NCBI RefSeq assembly: GCF_001570905.1
Contig: NZ_BCSO01000012.1
Span: 1-64,000 of the forward strand
Length of the DNA: 64,000 bases
DNA from: [Zimmermannella] alba NBRC 15616
GTDB lineage: Bacteria > Actinomycetota > Actinomycetes > Actinomycetales > Microbacteriaceae
Reading direction: 5' to 3'
Program-made: the position numbers and the translations under genes
Part shown: piece by piece, positions 17,646-26,597 of the stretch
Position numbering within the stretch: position 1 is the stretch's first letter
Layout of the letters: each line of letters begins with the position of its first letter
The notes under the pieces: generated by a model
The model's database searches: none
Seen by the model: the letters and a program-made list of their open reading frames with translations, nothing else
Told to the model about the DNA's origin: nothing

Positions 17646-20600
17646 CTAGCGGGGCGGGCCCGGGACCGCGTTCGTGTCGTTGAGGTCGGGCTCGTCATCG
17701 GCTACCTCGGCCTGCGGGGCGGCATCCATGGCGGTGGCGCCAGCAGGCTCCTGGCCTGTGAGTTCACGCACCTTGTCGCTCTCGGGCGCGTCCAGCTCTG
17801 CAGCATCCGGGCGGGCTTCGAGATGACCGCTCCCCCGCTGCAGTTCGCCGCTCACGCGCGGACCGTCGAGTTCGTCACGCTCGCTCGGGATCGGCACCTG
17901 CAGCGCGACGGCAATGCGTCGAGCGACAGCATCCGGGTCGGCGAAGAGTTCGAAGGCGTGGACGCGGATGTAGTACCAGCCGAGACGTTTGAGGAGTTCG
18001 GGGCGAAGGCGCAGCGGCTCGCGGAGGGTCGGCTCGCGGTCAGCGGCAACAACAGCATCCAGGCCATCGGTGTCGATCGCGATCGCGCGGCCACCGTAGG
18101 CGGCAACCAGCGGCACTCGCTCGCGGTATGCGAGCTCAACACGCATCCCGAAGCCGTGCAGGCGGCGGGCGAGGTCGAGGAGCATCGGTGCGGCGTGCTC
18201 GTCTTCCTCGAGGTTGCTGCTCGTGCGGGCGGCAAGCTCACGGCGCTCAGCAGCGTTCGCGCGCTCTTCTGCCTCGCCGAGAATCTGCGCGAGGCCGAGC
18301 GTGCCGCGCGTCATGCGCGAGGGGTCGAATTCGCTTGGCGCAAGGCTCGAGATGATCGTGAGCGAGCGACGGGCGCGCGTCATACCAATGGCGAGCGCCC
18401 GTTCACCGTGTGCACTGCTCAGGATGCCGAAGCTCGAGAGCACGCGGCCATGCGGGGTGCGGCCGAAGCCGAGTGAGAACAGGACGCGGTCGCGCGAGAG
18501 GCCCGAGGCCTGCTCGAGTGTGGTCACCACGAACGGTTCGCCACGCTCGTGTGTGAGGAAGCTCGTGAGTTCGGGGCGCTTCGCGGCGAGCGAGTACACG
18601 GCCTGGTTCACGCGGCGTGCGTGGCGGGTGCTCGCGGTGATGACCATGAGCGATTCGCGCGGACGGTGGATGGCGTGGTCGATGACGAGCTCGATGATGC
18701 GGGTCACCTCAGCGTCGGGCGATTCGACGGCGCCGGTGATCTCATCCGGCATCCCCGTGCCGCCCTCAACGAAGGAGTACGAGAGGCTCGGGTACCCGAG
18801 GAAGGTGCCAGCCCACGGGATGGAACGGATGCGGCCCTCGTAGAAGCGGTTGTTCACGAGCTCGGCGAGGTCCTCGCCACCGGCACGGTAGCTGCGCGTG
18901 AGCGCGTACACCGGGGCGACCTGTGCGAGGCGGTTGAAGACCGAGTCTTCTTCGCGGGCACGAAGCTCTGCCTCGCTGCTCGCCTCCTGCGCCTCGACGA
19001 CGCGAGCCTTCGGCTCGACGGCGATCGAGAAGGATGCCGGGAACTCGGTGACCGGGTCACCGAAGGCGACGAGTTGGCGACCGCGGCGGATGGCACCAAC
19101 AGCCTCGGCAACCGAGACCGTGCCCGCGTCGACGATCATGACGACGTCGAATTCGATGTCGTCCGAGATGAGCGGCACGTCGTACGGGGTCGTGAGCCAC
19201 ACGGGCGTGATCGAGCGGGAGAGGCGGCCCGCGTGGGTGGCGAGCATGCGCGAGGAGACGCCCGCCTTGCGGAGCATCCCGCGGAGAGCTTCTGCCTCGT
19301 CCTGGTAGTCGACAAGCGCGACCTTCCAGGATTCGGCGAGGCTCCACGCGAGCTGGCCTGCGCTTGACTCGGTATGGGCCTGGTCGACGACGCGGAAGTC
19401 GCTCTCGAGGCGAGTGAGCACACGCGTGTTCGCGTTGAGGAGGGCCTTGTCGCCTTTGAGGCGGTCTTCGAGCACCGACTGCCACCAGGCGAGTTCGAGC
19501 TCGGAGTCGACGAGTTCTGGTGCGACGTGACGTTCGGCGAGGTCGTGGACGAGCTCACCAAGGCCCAGCACGTCAAGCTGCTCGGTGATGCGCAGGCGCT
19601 CCTGCAGGTTGTTGAGCACTTCGCTTTCGGCGGCGAGCTCGTCGAGCTGCTCGAACAGTTCGTCGAAGGGCAGGTTCGCGAGCGAGGAGCGGCCAGCATC
19701 CATGAGCGGGCCGTCGATCGACTGCAGCGCACCGGCGACGCGACGGTATTCGGCGCGCACCTCTTCAATACCGGTCGGAACTTCTGGCGCTGCGCCGTCT
19801 TCAACGTAGCGGTGCCAGAGGATGCGCTGGCGCTGGATGAGCGTGAGCGCTTCGTGGAGTTCACCCGGCTGCAGGCCAGGACGCACGTAGTCGCGCGCGA
19901 GCTGACGCAGCTGACGACGGCGCTGGCTCGTCATGTCGGCGTTGTCGCGGCGCGGGCCGGTCGCCTTGATGAGCTCCGTGAGCGAACGGTCGAAGACGTC
20001 CGGCTTGAAGCGGTCGAGTGTTTCGCGAATGTCGACGAGCAGACGCAGGTAGATGCCGAGCTCGGCAAAGGTTTCTGCCGGGCGCAGGTGCGTGCGTGAG
20101 ATGAGTTCTCGTGCGCGTTCGACGATCTCGGCGACCTCGCTTTCGGCAAGTCGCTTCGCGGTGGTCTTCGCTTCGCGGGTCTCTTCGGTCGAGGCGAAGG
20201 AGACACCGTACCAGGGCGAGTCATCCGGCCCGTACTTGAACTGACCGAGTGCGCCGAGTTCGCGGAGCATGGATGCGGCTTCGTCGCGACGGCGCGCGAT
20301 GCGTTCGATGCCTTCACGGTCAATGCGTGCGGTCGTGGCCGGCGGTTCGTCGATGAGTTCGAGGCGCGAGAGCTCTTCGAGCGCGTCGAGCGCCGAAACG
20401 CCCAGGCTCGGGTCGACGTTCGTGAGGGCCGCACGGTAGTCGACGAGCACGTGACGAAGACGCACGAGGGCGTCGTCGAGCTCACCCGTGGAGGGACGTT
20501 CGGCCTTTTCATTGCGGGCAATCGCGGCGATCGCGTCACGGCGAAGCGTGCGCGGGGTGACGGCGAGACCTTCAAGACCCACGCCGCGCAGACGCTGACG

Positions 20601-22043
20601 GATGGCGCGGAGGCTCGAGGAGCGGGGGCTCACGACGAGCACACGCTTGCCGTCGGCGACGAGCTGGCCGAGTGAGTTCACGACCGTCTGGGTGAGGCCC
20701 GTGCCGGGGAGGGTTTCGACGGCCATCGTGTTGCCAGCGGAGATCGCATCCACGATGCGCTCCTGCTCGGTGTCGGCGTCGAGGAGGAGCCGCTCGGATG
20801 CGGGGTCGCGCAGGTCAGGGCTTGGGCGGTCTTCCGGCGTGACCTGGGCCTTTGCGACGCGGTGCACGGCACGCGGGTCGCCTGCGAGTGCGCGGAGGAT
20901 ATTCGTGCCGGGCTTCGCGAGCGAGCCTTCGTCAAGCGACTCCGGCAGGCGGGCATCGTCGAGCATGGCATCCGCAGCATCCCCAAAGCTCGCGATGACC
21001 GCGCGGGCCGAGACTGAGAATCCGGAGATGTGCGCACCCTCGTGGCGGACGTGTTCGAACACCTGCTGTGGGAGGAACGAGTCGCTCCCCTGCGCCAGTT
21101 CGAGGATGGTGGCCGGGTGCAGGCGGATGCCGTGCTGTCGTGCGAGGAGCTGCACGAGCGAGGGGTTCACGTGCTGACGGCCCTTGAGGGCGACCTCGTA
21201 GTCGCGGCCGACGCGACGGAGCGTCACCGGTCGGATGAGGACCGGGGCGCGGTGGTGGATGCCCTCGTGCGTCCACTCGGCGATACCGGTGGCGAGTTGG
21301 ACGGTGCTCATGGCGCGGCTTGCGAGCAGCTCAACACTCTTTTGCGCGATGAGGTCTGCGGCATCGCGAGCCTCGCGGAAGGCGTGCGTCTCACGGACGA
21401 GGTTCGAGAGGTGCGTGGTCTTGCCAGCCGCAAACATGGCGATGCCGCCCGGGTGGGCGCTCGTGAGCTCGATGAAGGTGCCCGCTTCGTCCGAGAAGTA
21501 GCGCAGCGGAGCAGCTCCGCCAACGACGGCGAGCTCGTCAAGCCACTGCTGGGCGATCGTTTCGACCGCCGCGTCAATCTCTTCACGGCTGGGAACGCTC
21601 GGGATGGTGACGCGGTCATCATTCGGCGCGTCGCCCGCTGCTGCCTGCCCGCTCGGCACCTCGACTGCAGGCTCGACAGCCGCTGCGTCGCTGTCCTGCT
21701 GGGCGCGCTCTTCTTCGGCGCGGCGGCGCGCCTGGCGCTGCGCGACAGCACTGGTCACGAAATCGCTCGCGCTCTGCTCGGTGTTGAGGTCATCAAGCTC
21801 TGTGACGTCACCGTCGATCTCATCGTGCATGGCGCGGCTGGTGATGCGGGATGCCGCGGCGGCACCGCTCGCATCATCCAGTTCGCTCGCGCTCAGCCTC
21901 TCCTGCTCGGCGAGGCGACGACGGACCGGTTCAAAATCGGGGAGCGGCTCAGTCGAGTACGAATCCTGGCTCGACTGTTCGGCCGACGAGCCATGCTGCT
22001 GCTCGTCGGACTCTGCACTGCGCTTCTTGAACAGACCCCACAC
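17646..22043 (-). CDS. Very large SF1-helicase-like protein with degenerate ATPase motifs
   Basis: About 1465 residues. The architecture follows the DUF4011/AAA-type superfamily 1 helicases with a C-terminal nuclease-like domain. The Walker A position reads LPGTGLTQTVV, with Leu where the catalytic Lys is expected. Motif II reads VMIVDAGTVS, with Ala replacing the catalytic Glu. Motif III is GDPVTEFP, lacking the usual Gln. Motifs IV-VI are recognisable (LTRSYRAGG, IGMTRARRSL). The last 100 residues resemble the Vsr/DUF559-type nuclease fold (AIAIDTDG, RPELLKRLGW). It is either a non-hydrolysing scaffold or a divergent ATPase. Start uncertain: GTG 22043 (VWGLFKKR) or ATG 22127. It is divergent from tRNA-Arg. 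Confidence 0.72.
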   Translation of the reverse strand: MWGLFKKRSAESDEQQHGSSAEQSSQDSYSTEPLPDFEPVRRRLAEQERLSASELDDASGAAAASRITSRAMHDEIDGDVTELDDLNTEQSASDFVTSAVAQRQARRRAEEERAQQDSDAAAVEPAVEVPSGQAAAGDAPNDDRVTIPSVPSREEIDAAVETIAQQWLDELAVVGGAAPLRYFSDEAGTFIELTSAHPGGIAMFAAGKTTHLSNLVRETHAFREARDAADLIAQKSVELLASRAMSTVQLATGIAEWTHEGIHHRAPVLIRPVTLRRVGRDYEVALKGRQHVNPSLVQLLARQHGIRLHPATILELAQGSDSFLPQQVFEHVRHEGAHISGFSVSARAVIASFGDAADAMLDDARLPESLDEGSLAKPGTNILRALAGDPRAVHRVAKAQVTPEDRPSPDLRDPASERLLLDADTEQERIVDAISAGNTMAVETLPGTGLTQTVVNSLGQLVADGKRVLVVSPRSSSLRAIRQRLRGVGLEGLAVTPRTLRRDAIAAIARNEKAERPSTGELDDALVRLRHVLVDYRAALTNVDPSLGVSALDALEELSRLELIDEPPATTARIDREGIERIARRRDEAASMLRELGALGQFKYGPDDSPWYGVSFASTEETREAKTTAKRLAESEVAEIVERARELISRTHLRPAETFAELGIYLRLLVDIRETLDRFKPDVFDRSLTELIKATGPRRDNADMTSQRRRQLRQLARDYVRPGLQPGELHEALTLIQRQRILWHRYVEDGAAPEVPTGIEEVRAEYRRVAGALQSIDGPLMDAGRSSLANLPFDELFEQLDELAAESEVLNNLQERLRITEQLDVLGLGELVHDLAERHVAPELVDSELELAWWQSVLEDRLKGDKALLNANTRVLTRLESDFRVVDQAHTESSAGQLAWSLAESWKVALVDYQDEAEALRGMLRKAGVSSRMLATHAGRLSRSITPVWLTTPYDVPLISDDIEFDVVMIVDAGTVSVAEAVGAIRRGRQLVAFGDPVTEFPASFSIAVEPKARVVEAQEASSEAELRAREEDSVFNRLAQVAPVYALTRSYRAGGEDLAELVNNRFYEGRIRSIPWAGTFLGYPSLSYSFVEGGTGMPDEITGAVESPDAEVTRIIELVIDHAIHRPRESLMVITASTRHARRVNQAVYSLAAKRPELTSFLTHERGEPFVVTTLEQASGLSRDRVLFSLGFGRTPHGRVLSSFGILSSAHGERALAIGMTRARRSLTIISSLAPSEFDPSRMTRGTLGLAQILGEAEERANAAERRELAARTSSNLEEDEHAAPMLLDLARRLHGFGMRVELAYRERVPLVAAYGGRAIAIDTDGLDAVVAADREPTLREPLRLRPELLKRLGWYYIRVHAFELFADPDAVARRIAVALQVPIPSERDELDGPRVSGELQRGSGHLEARPDAAELDAPESDKVRELTGQEPAGATAMDAAPQAEVADDEPDLNDTNAVPGPPR

Positions 22044-22149
22044 ACTCGCCACTGTACGGGGATGGCGGCCCTCTCCCGACCCACTGACCCCGAGTTTCGC
22101 CAGATGAGGAGGATTCTTCAGCCTCATCCCAGCTAGACTGGCTTGGCCT

Positions 22150-22221
22150 GCCTCCGTAGCTCAATGGAAGAGCAGTCGCGTCCTAAGCGAAGGGTTGGGG
22201 GTTCGAGTCCCTCCGGGGGCA
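22150..22221 (+). tRNA. tRNA-Arg (anticodon CCT)
   Basis: Acceptor GCCTCCG pairs with CGGGGGC (one T-G pair); D-arm GCTC/GAGC; anticodon stem TCGC/GCGA with loop GTCCTAA, giving anticodon CCT for AGG arginine codons; T-arm GGGGTTCGAGTCCCT. Discriminator A, no encoded CCA, and a T-run follows at once and may terminate transcription. Confidence 0.94.
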
Positions 22222-22416
22222 CTTTTTGTGCGCTCTAAACATGACCATCGAAGGCCCAACGATCGATCGCGTTCGACCCCGGTCTTCCACTCAAACTCAA
22301 GGATCGAGCGCCTCATCCTCGGGGTTGAAAGTTCACTCGTGGGCCACTTCGGATGCCTACACTGACGCTGATCTCACTCATCATGACCGCTCCTCGGCGG
22401 TCCTCAGGAGGCCTCA

Positions 22417-23091
22417 ATGCGCAGTCCACTTTTTGATCAGGCGAACCAGGAGCGTCAGACCGACCAGCGATGGACGCTGCAGTCGTCGAAGATGCTCCGC
22501 ACCGCGATGAACGGCCAGCTCGATGTGCTCGCCGCACAGGGTGCCATGGTCGCTTACCAGGGCCAGATGGACTTCAACTACGAGGGTTCGGGCTCGGCCT
22601 CGAAGTTCCTCAAGAAGATGGTCTCGGGTGAGGGCGGCAACCTCATGCGCGTTCGCGGCATGGGTGAGGTCTTCTTCGCACGTCAGGCCGAGGACATCTT
22701 CCTCCTCGAACTCACCGGCGACGGCATCACGATCAACACCCGCTCGCTCCTCGCCTTCGACGCAAACCTCAACTGGGACATCAAGTCGATGGTCAACGGC
22801 GGCATGCTGGCTGGCGGCCTGTTCAACCTCGTCGTGAACGGCCAGGGTGTTGTCGCGGTCACGAGCGATGGCCCGCCCATGCTCCTCGACTGCTCGCGTC
22901 AGCCCACCTTCGTCGACCCGCAGGCTGCTGTGTGCTGGTCGTCGAACCTCGTCCCGACCATCAAGAACGACTTTAAGTTCGGTTCGCTCATCGGCCGCGG
23001 CTCGGGCGAATCGTTCCAGCTCGCCTTCCACGGCCCCGGCTTCGTGGTGGTCCAGCCGTCCGAGGGCGCACCGGTCACGGCCGCTGCGTAG
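22417..23091 (+). CDS. AIM24 family protein
   Basis: 224 residues, the TRAP-like double-stranded beta-helix fold of the AIM24 family. Typical features: NGQLDVLAAQGAMVAYQG near the start, VRGMGEVFFAR in the middle, and the C-terminal SGESFQLAFHGPGFVVVQPS. Bacterial members have no settled function; the mitochondrial namesake helps shape inner-membrane complexes. The gene looks monocistronic, with a strong terminator downstream. Confidence 0.9.
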   Translation: MRSPLFDQANQERQTDQRWTLQSSKMLRTAMNGQLDVLAAQGAMVAYQGQMDFNYEGSGSASKFLKKMVSGEGGNLMRVRGMGEVFFARQAEDIFLLELTGDGITINTRSLLAFDANLNWDIKSMVNGGMLAGGLFNLVVNGQGVVAVTSDGPPMLLDCSRQPTFVDPQAAVCWSSNLVPTIKNDFKFGSLIGRGSGESFQLAFHGPGFVVVQPSEGAPVTAAA

Positions 23092-23180
23092 AGCGGCGGG
23101 AGTGGTTCGGACACTGCCGGCCTGATCGGAGACCTGCTCTCCTAGCCGCCACAGCCTGGGCGCACTGTCACCCACCAGCA

Positions 23181-23220
23181 CGCGAGGGGCGGGAACCGTA
23201 TTCGGTTCCCGCCCCTCGCG
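23181..23220. terminator. Strong bidirectional terminator
   Basis: CGCGAGGGGCGGGAACCG and its exact reverse complement form an 18-bp stem with loop TATT. It sits between two convergent genes (AIM24 and the HerA-like ATPase), so it probably serves both. Confidence 0.85.
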
Positions 23221-23233
23221 TATGTTCCGAGCG

Positions 23234-25093
23234 TTAGCGGCGGCGTCCGCCACCACGGAGGAGCGTGCCGAGTACGCCGCGCACCACTTCACGCACAACC
23301 GTCTGGCCGGTGCGTGAACCGAGCACCTCTTCAACGATGCTCTTGTCCTGACGCGCTGTCGTGCGGCTGCGCGAGGGCTGCTGCGCCTTCCGGGCATCAG
23401 CCTCAGCCTGCGCCTGAGCCTTCGCCTGGGCTTCCGCCTCAGCTTCCTGACGAGCCTGCTCGGCCGCGGCGTTCATCTTCTGCGCCAGCATCTCCGTCGC
23501 CGATTGCGGGTCGACACGGTTCGCATACTGTGCCATGAGCGGCGATGCATTCACGTGCTGCTCGATCTGGGCAGCGGGCGTCGGGCTCATCGATCCCTGC
23601 GGGGCACGAAGACGCGTCCAGGCCACCGGCGTCGGAGCACCCTTCTCCCCCATCACCGTCACGATGGCTTCACCGGTGGCAAGGCTCGTGAGGGTCTGCT
23701 CGAGGTCGTAGCCCGACTTCGGGTAGGTGCGCACGGTCGCGCGGAGCGCCGTCGCGTCATCCGGAGTGTGCGCACGAAGCTGGTGCTGCACACGCGAACC
23801 GAGCTGGGCGAGGACGTCGTTCGGCACATCCTTCGGCGTCTGGGTGACGAAGAAGATACCGACGCCCTTGGAGCGGATGAGACGCACGGTCTGCGTCACC
23901 TGCTCGAGGAACTCCTTCGAGGCGCCGGTGAAGAGCAGGTGGGCCTCATCGAAGAAGAAGACGAGCTTGGGCTTCTCGAGGTCGCCGACCTCTGGGAGGT
24001 CGTTGAAGAGGTCTGCGAGGAGCCACATGAGGAAGGTCGAGAACACTTCCGGCTGCTGCGCCACGCCCGGCACCTCGAGCAGCGACACGATGCCGCGCCC
24101 ATCGGGCGCCTGGCGGAGGAAGAGCGAGGTGTCGATCTCGGGTTCACCGAAGAACGCGTCCGCGCCGCCGTCCGCAAAGACGGTGAGTTCGCGGAGAATG
24201 ACACCGGCGGTCTGCTTCGAAAGGCCGCCGATACCTTCGAGCTCAGCTTTGCCCTCGTCGCTCGTGAGGTAGCTGAGGAGCGAGCGCAGGTCGCCGAGAT
24301 CCACGAGCGGCAGGCCAGCAGCATCCGCGTAGTGGAAGACGAGTCCGAGGCTCGATTCCTGGGTCTTGTTGAGGCCGAGGACGCGGGCGAGCATGAGCGG
24401 GCCGAAGCTCGACACGGTCGCGCGAATCGGGATGCCTGCGCCGCGGCCACCGAGCGAGTAGTACTCGACCGGCGCAGCCTGCGGCGTCCAGTCCTGGCCA
24501 ATGCCCTTCGTACGGGCGAGCAGCTTCTCGTTGGGCTCACCCGGCGTCGCGACGCCCGAGAGGTCACCCTTAATGTCGGCAGCGAACACCGGCACGCCAG
24601 CCGCCGACAGCTGCTCGGTGAGCACCTGCAGCGTCTTCGTCTTACCGGTACCGGTGGCACCGGCGATGAGACCGTGGCGGTTCGTCATGGCGATCGGGAT
24701 GCGGATGGGCACCTCCGGCATCGCCTCGCCGTTGACGAGCGCACCCATTTCGAGGGCGAGCCCGTCGAAGGCGTACCCGGCGCGGATCGTCTCAACCTGC
24801 TCCGGACTGAGCGGTCCGGCGGGGACGGTGATCGCGGCGGCTGCAGGAGTATCCGGGGCAGGAGCCGCTGCTGGGGCGGCCGGAGCGGCTTCGGCGGCTG
24901 CCGTGTGGGCAACGGCCGCTTCGGCTTCCGCACCGGCTGCGTCAGCCGCCGCGGGTGCGGGTGCCTGCTCGGCGGCGGCTCGCGCCTGGGCTTCAGCTTC
25001 GGCCTTCGCGAGGGCTGCCTGAGCTTCTTCAAATGCTTTTCGGGCCGCCTCGAGGTCGGCCGATTCCGGGGTGCCGGATGACGCGTCGTTCAT
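23234..25093 (-). CDS. HerA-like DUF853 ATPase/helicase
   Basis: 619 residues. N-terminal coiled, Ala/Glu-rich segment (about 1-110), then a RecA-like ATPase with Walker A LIAGATGTGKTKTLQVL and Walker B LVFFFDEAHLLF. FVTQTPKDVPNDVLAQLGSR is the conserved sensor-type stretch of the YjgR/DUF853 group. The C-terminus is coiled and basic (SRSRTTARQ), ending in Arg-rich sequence. The family resembles HerA/FtsK hexameric motors; its cellular role is not settled. ATG 25093 chosen because upstream codons lack family features. Confidence 0.88.
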   Translation of the reverse strand: MNDASSGTPESADLEAARKAFEEAQAALAKAEAEAQARAAAEQAPAPAAADAAGAEAEAAVAHTAAAEAAPAAPAAAPAPDTPAAAAITVPAGPLSPEQVETIRAGYAFDGLALEMGALVNGEAMPEVPIRIPIAMTNRHGLIAGATGTGKTKTLQVLTEQLSAAGVPVFAADIKGDLSGVATPGEPNEKLLARTKGIGQDWTPQAAPVEYYSLGGRGAGIPIRATVSSFGPLMLARVLGLNKTQESSLGLVFHYADAAGLPLVDLGDLRSLLSYLTSDEGKAELEGIGGLSKQTAGVILRELTVFADGGADAFFGEPEIDTSLFLRQAPDGRGIVSLLEVPGVAQQPEVFSTFLMWLLADLFNDLPEVGDLEKPKLVFFFDEAHLLFTGASKEFLEQVTQTVRLIRSKGVGIFFVTQTPKDVPNDVLAQLGSRVQHQLRAHTPDDATALRATVRTYPKSGYDLEQTLTSLATGEAIVTVMGEKGAPTPVAWTRLRAPQGSMSPTPAAQIEQHVNASPLMAQYANRVDPQSATEMLAQKMNAAAEQARQEAEAEAQAKAQAQAEADARKAQQPSRSRTTARQDKSIVEEVLGSRTGQTVVREVVRGVLGTLLRGGGRRR

Positions 25094-25171
25094 GGTGGAA
25101 ACTCTAACCAGGCAAGGTTTCGATTCTGCCGAGTTCAGCTGCTGGGCACTTCGCACTTCTAGGCTGTGGGT

Positions 25172-25630
25172 ATGCCGTTCGCCGAAGCCACCGTGTACGT
25201 GCCCATCGCCCCCGAGCGTGCCTTCGAGCTCGCTCATTCCCTCGGCGTGGAACGCGCCTCCTGGGATCCGGGCGCCGCGACATCCAGATTCGTTCGCGGC
25301 GCCGAGGAAGACAAACAGGGCACGATCCGCTTCATCAAGGGTCGTGACGGAATGCGTTTTCTCCTGCAGACGACCGCGTGGCATGAGCCGGCAGCATCCG
25401 CCTGCAAGATGGTGAAGGGACCGAGCTGGCTCGAGAGCTACGGCGAGAGCATCCGGGTGGAAGACACCGCGTGCGGCACGAAGGTGACGTGGAAGCACAC
25501 CGCGACCGTGAAGCGAGCCTTCCTTCCGAAGCTCACCGCAGCAGGTATCGAGCAGTGGATCACGGCGCGCACGAACCGCCGCATGGCCGGTTTCGAGTCG
25601 GCCGCGCACCTGCTCGCGTTCTCCGAGTAA
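25172..25630 (+). CDS. SRPBCC (START-like) family protein
   Basis: 152 residues. Begins with the strand and helix typical of polyketide-cyclase/START-like folds (VYVPIAPERAFELAHSL) and ends with a long amphipathic helix (ARTNRRMAGFESAAHLL), which together enclose a hydrophobic ligand pocket. No catalytic residues can be assigned. ATG 25172 is preferred to the GTG two codons upstream. It is divergent from the HerA-like gene and convergent with the HNH gene. Confidence 0.75.
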   Translation: MPFAEATVYVPIAPERAFELAHSLGVERASWDPGAATSRFVRGAEEDKQGTIRFIKGRDGMRFLLQTTAWHEPAASACKMVKGPSWLESYGESIRVEDTACGTKVTWKHTATVKRAFLPKLTAAGIEQWITARTNRRMAGFESAAHLLAFSE

Positions 25631-25681
25631 CGCGCGAGGCGCCGAAGCGCCGGCGCAACACCAGCGAGCGAAGTCCCTGCC

Positions 25682-26218
25682 TTACGCGGCAATCGCCTGC
25701 GGGGCGTGCTGCTCGACGCTCGCAAACACCTCGGGGAGGTACGGCGCCCAGTCTGGGAGGTCGTTCTCGAAGCCGCGGGCGAAGCGCGACTGCGGCTTCG
25801 GCTTTTTCGGCTCCCAGCGCAGACGCCATCCCATCTCCTGCGGGGTACGGTCGCCCTTCACGTTGTTGCACTTGAGGCAGCAGGCGACGAGGTTCTCCCA
25901 GCTGTCCGCTCCCCCGCGCGAGCGGGGCAGCACGTGGTCGATCGTGTTGGCGAAGGCACCGCAGTACGCGCACACGTTGTCATCGCGGCGAAGTACGCCC
26001 CGGCGGTTCACTGGCTGCATGCGGGCCATGGGGATGCGGATGTAGCGGCTCAGAAGGATGACCCGCGGGCGCGGCCACGTGTCGCTCGCGCCGTGGAGCG
26101 GCACCGTCGCGTCAGCCTCGAGCATAGAGGCCTTGCCCTTCAGGACGAGCACGAGTGCGCGTCGGTCAGTGACGACTCCGAGCGGTTCGTATCCAGCGTT
26201 CAACACGAGCGTGCGCAC
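25682..26218 (-). CDS. HNH endonuclease
   Basis: 178 residues. N-terminal region MRTLVLNAGYEPLGV is typical of a widespread actinobacterial HNH family. The nuclease core has CAYCG, the catalytic IDHVLPRSRGG, and CCLKCN, so the beta-beta-alpha-metal site and structural zinc cysteines are intact. Isolated genes of this kind are of uncertain role (DNA repair or a homing-type relic). A near-match to the actinobacterial LexA site lies upstream at 26310-26323. Confidence 0.88.
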   Translation of the reverse strand: MRTLVLNAGYEPLGVVTDRRALVLVLKGKASMLEADATVPLHGASDTWPRPRVILLSRYIRIPMARMQPVNRRGVLRRDDNVCAYCGAFANTIDHVLPRSRGGADSWENLVACCLKCNNVKGDRTPQEMGWRLRWEPKKPKPQSRFARGFENDLPDWAPYLPEVFASVEQHAPQAIAA

Positions 26219-26549
26219 AAGGCCTCCTCACCAATCGGGCCCGACAAACAACAAACGGGCGCCGCCGTTGCAGGCAGCACCCGTTGCAGAGTCCCGAGGT
26301 CGCTCGTCGCGAACACTTGTTTGCGCACCGCAACTATTGCGGTCGTGAGCAAGGGCATACACAGCTCGAATCCGCTGCCCAGGCGCGCGAGAGCAACGCG
26401 ACTGCGTCCGCTCCGATCTTGCACCTGTCACCACCTCTTGTCGGTCTTGGGGCATAGGGTACGCCACCGATCTGGCGCACGGGCGAATGCACGCGCATTC
26501 CTCGAGAGAGCGTCACCAGGCGTTCACCTGATGTTGAGCCGGGACGGCA
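26219..26549. other. Upstream region of the HNH gene
   Basis: No gene recognised. The only notable site is CGAACACTTGTTTG at 26310-26323, one base from the actinobacterial SOS box form CGAAC-N4-GTTCG. It lies about 95 bp before the HNH start, so a LexA link is tentative. Confidence 0.35.
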
Positions 26550-26579
26550 AAGGGGCCAGCCCACGGCGGCTGACCCCTT
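26550..26579 (-). terminator. Terminator of the CHAP gene
   Basis: AAGGGGCCAGCC and GGCTGACCCCTT pair over 12 bp with one wobble, 18 nt past the stop codon on the minus strand. Confidence 0.7.
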
Positions 26580-26597
26580 GCAATATGTCGCGATGAC

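Noticed and set aside
23504-25081. Long plus-strand open frame of 525 codons
   Set aside because: Antisense shadow of the HerA-like ATPase, which has clear Walker motifs.
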